Below, one piece after another: positions 4,614 to 5,245 of a stretch of 5,245 bases of DNA. The notes under the pieces were generated by a model. That model saw only the letters and a list, made by a program, of their open reading frames with translations, was not told where the DNA came from and did no database searches. The position numbers and the translations under genes were made by a program. Every line of letters starts with the position of its first letter. Position 1 is the stretch's first letter. Origin of the DNA: Spirochaetaceae bacterium (lineage in GTDB: Bacteria > Spirochaetota > Spirochaetia > Treponematales > Breznakiellaceae); the NCBI GenBank assembly GCA_031279895.1, contig JAITHR010000097.1:1-5245 (forward strand), in the 5' to 3' direction.

Positions 4614-5245
4614 TCATTCCAACGCGGCCATAACTATTCCTAACCAATTCTTGACCAGGAATGACTTATTCTTGACCAGGAACACTTCATTTCTGACCAG
4701 GAACACTTCATTTCTGATCAGGAATACTTCATTCTTGAACGAGAACAAATCGTCTCCGTGTAAGGATACGACGGACTTGCGCAAATCTATGACGGACTTG
4801 CGCACGTTTACGACAGACTTGCGCACGTTTACGACAGACTTGCGCAAGTATACGACGGACTTGCGCACGTTTACGACGGACTTGCGCACGTTTACGTTGT
4901 CCGGACGTCCGGATGACTTGGACGGACGTCCGGATGCTTTGTCCGGACGTCCGGATGCTTTGTCCGGACGTCCGGATGACTTGGACGGACGTCCGGATGA
5001 CTTGGACGGGCTCCCGAATACTCCATTCGGGCTCCCGAATACTTCATTCGGGCTCCCGTTTACCTTGGACGGACTTCCAGCCGAAGCGGAGAGATACCCG
5101 CCCGAAACAGGAGGTTTTCCGTTTGTCGCGGAAATGAATCTTTCCAGGGCGGAAATGAATCTTTCCAGGGCGGAAATGAATCTTTCCAGGGCGGAAATGA
5201 ATCTTTCCAGGGCGGAAATGAATCTTTCCAGGGCGGAAATGAATC
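4614..5245 (-). CDS. Hypothetical heptad-repeat protein, C-terminal part (start beyond the right edge)
   Basis: I do not recognise this protein, and it may not be coding. The minus-strand frame is open from the right edge to TGA at 4616-4614, about 210 codons. It is almost entirely seven-residue repeats that change step by step: ERFISAL (at least four), a diverged stretch (NGKPPVS, GGYLSAS), then FGSPNEV, SGRPSKS/SGRPDKA, NVRKSVV/YLRKSVV and FLVRNEV/FLVKNKS, ending NWLGIVMAALE. Within families many changes are mild (V/I, V/L, R/K), and the heptad register holds throughout. There is no signal peptide or start in view. A GTG at 4889 is the first conventional start codon in the frame, but nothing suggests it is used. 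The opposing plus frame is also open through the array, so strand choice rests on register, the clean stop and codirectionality with thi. Confidence 0.4.
   Translation of the reverse strand, partial: FISALERFISALERFISALERFISALERFISALERFISATNGKPPVSGGYLSASAGSPSKVNGSPNEVFGSPNGVFGSPSKSSGRPSKSSGRPDKASGRPDKASGRPSKSSGRPDNVNVRKSVVNVRKSVVYLRKSVVNVRKSVVNVRKSVIDLRKSVVSLHGDDLFSFKNEVFLIRNEVFLVRNEVFLVKNKSFLVKNWLGIVMAALE
4894..4998. repeat. Palindromic sub-array of the 21-bp repeats (family C)
   Basis: Five units, each with the palindromic core GGACGTCC. In three units (the first, third and fourth) it extends to the perfect 14-bp palindrome TCCGGACGTCCGGA. Units alternate between a GACTTGGAC and a GCTTTGTCC flank (the first has ACGTTGTCC). 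The cores are spaced exactly 21 bp apart, two helical turns, so they face the same side of the DNA. Confidence 0.85.
5125..5245. repeat. Homogeneous end of the array (family E), running off the window
   Basis: At least five 21-bp units containing GCGGAAATGAATCTTTCC, plus a partial unit at the edge. All are identical except the first, which starts GTC instead of AGG. The near-perfect identity marks the most recently expanded or homogenised part of the array. In the minus frame the unit reads ERFISAL; in the plus frame it reads AEMNLSR. Confidence 0.9.

Larger units (their letters stand above)
4640..5245. repeat. Mosaic 21-bp tandem repeat array (continues beyond the right edge)
   Basis: The whole stretch has a 21-base period in successive unit families. 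Family A, with TTGACCAGGAA, has about five units at 4650-4754. Family B, GACGGACTTGCGCACG, has six units at 4770-4895. Family C, with GGACGTCCGGAT, has five units at about 4894-4998. Family D, with CGGGCTCCCG, has three units at 4999-5061. Three diverged units lie at 5062-5124. Family E, GCGGAAATGAATCTTTCC, runs from 5125 to the edge. Copies in E are perfect except the first; older families carry scattered substitutions. There are no indels off the 21-base grid, which preserves the reading frame. No spacer sequences are present. Confidence 0.92.

Noticed and set aside
4640..5245. CRISPR array
   Set aside because: Repeats are directly adjacent 21-bp units without unique spacers, and no cas gene is in view.

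Overview
The window carries a four-gene thiamin (vitamin B1) operon on the minus strand, thiD-thiC-thiM-thiE. Both sides are flanked by repetitive DNA. A fifth minus-strand gene, a HAD-type hydrolase, starts near the left edge and runs out of the window. The genes are GC-rich. ThiC is the short, roughly 430-residue form without the long N-terminal extension of the enterobacterial protein, which is common in anaerobic bacteria. That form, the salvage-type gene set and the riboswitch suggest an anaerobic bacterium, perhaps a Firmicute or a Treponema-like spirochaete. The sequence alone does not settle the phylum, and I hold this assignment loosely.

Layout from right to left, in the direction of transcription. 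Positions 4640-5245 are a mosaic of tandem repeats with a 21-base period, in several unit families, running off the right edge. Because 21 is seven codons, the array stays open as a seven-residue-repeat protein. The most coherent reading is on the minus strand, ending at 4614, but an antiparallel plus-strand frame is also open. Positions 4465-4597 hold short inverted repeats (CAGCCTCCGGCTG). A sigma-70-like promoter (4438-4466) abuts one of them and drives a TPP riboswitch (about 4336-4424). A 14-bp terminator-like hairpin (4279-4311) follows, then thiD (3399-4226), thiC (2079-3383), thiM (1236-2063) and thiE (583-1242). Gaps between genes are 15 nt, 15 nt and a 7-nt overlap, so this is one transcription unit. 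Positions 76-606 are a second repeat array, with units of about 103-121 bp containing hairpins. It overlaps the 3' end of thiE and ends directly at the ribosome binding site of the HAD gene (start at 74).

Pathway logic: ThiC makes the pyrimidine HMP-P from AIR, and ThiD phosphorylates it to HMP-PP (and can salvage HMP). ThiM phosphorylates salvaged hydroxyethylthiazole, and ThiE joins the two halves to thiamin phosphate. No thiazole-synthesis gene (thiG/S/F/H) and no thiamin-phosphate kinase gene is in view. The locus therefore encodes de novo pyrimidine synthesis plus thiazole salvage, under TPP feedback.

The main points of interest are the two repeat systems: the phase-locked 21-bp array, and the CAGCCTCCGGCTG family. 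The latter appears to have been incorporated into functional sequence: the ThiE C-terminus, the HAD Shine-Dalgarno and the edge of the thi promoter.
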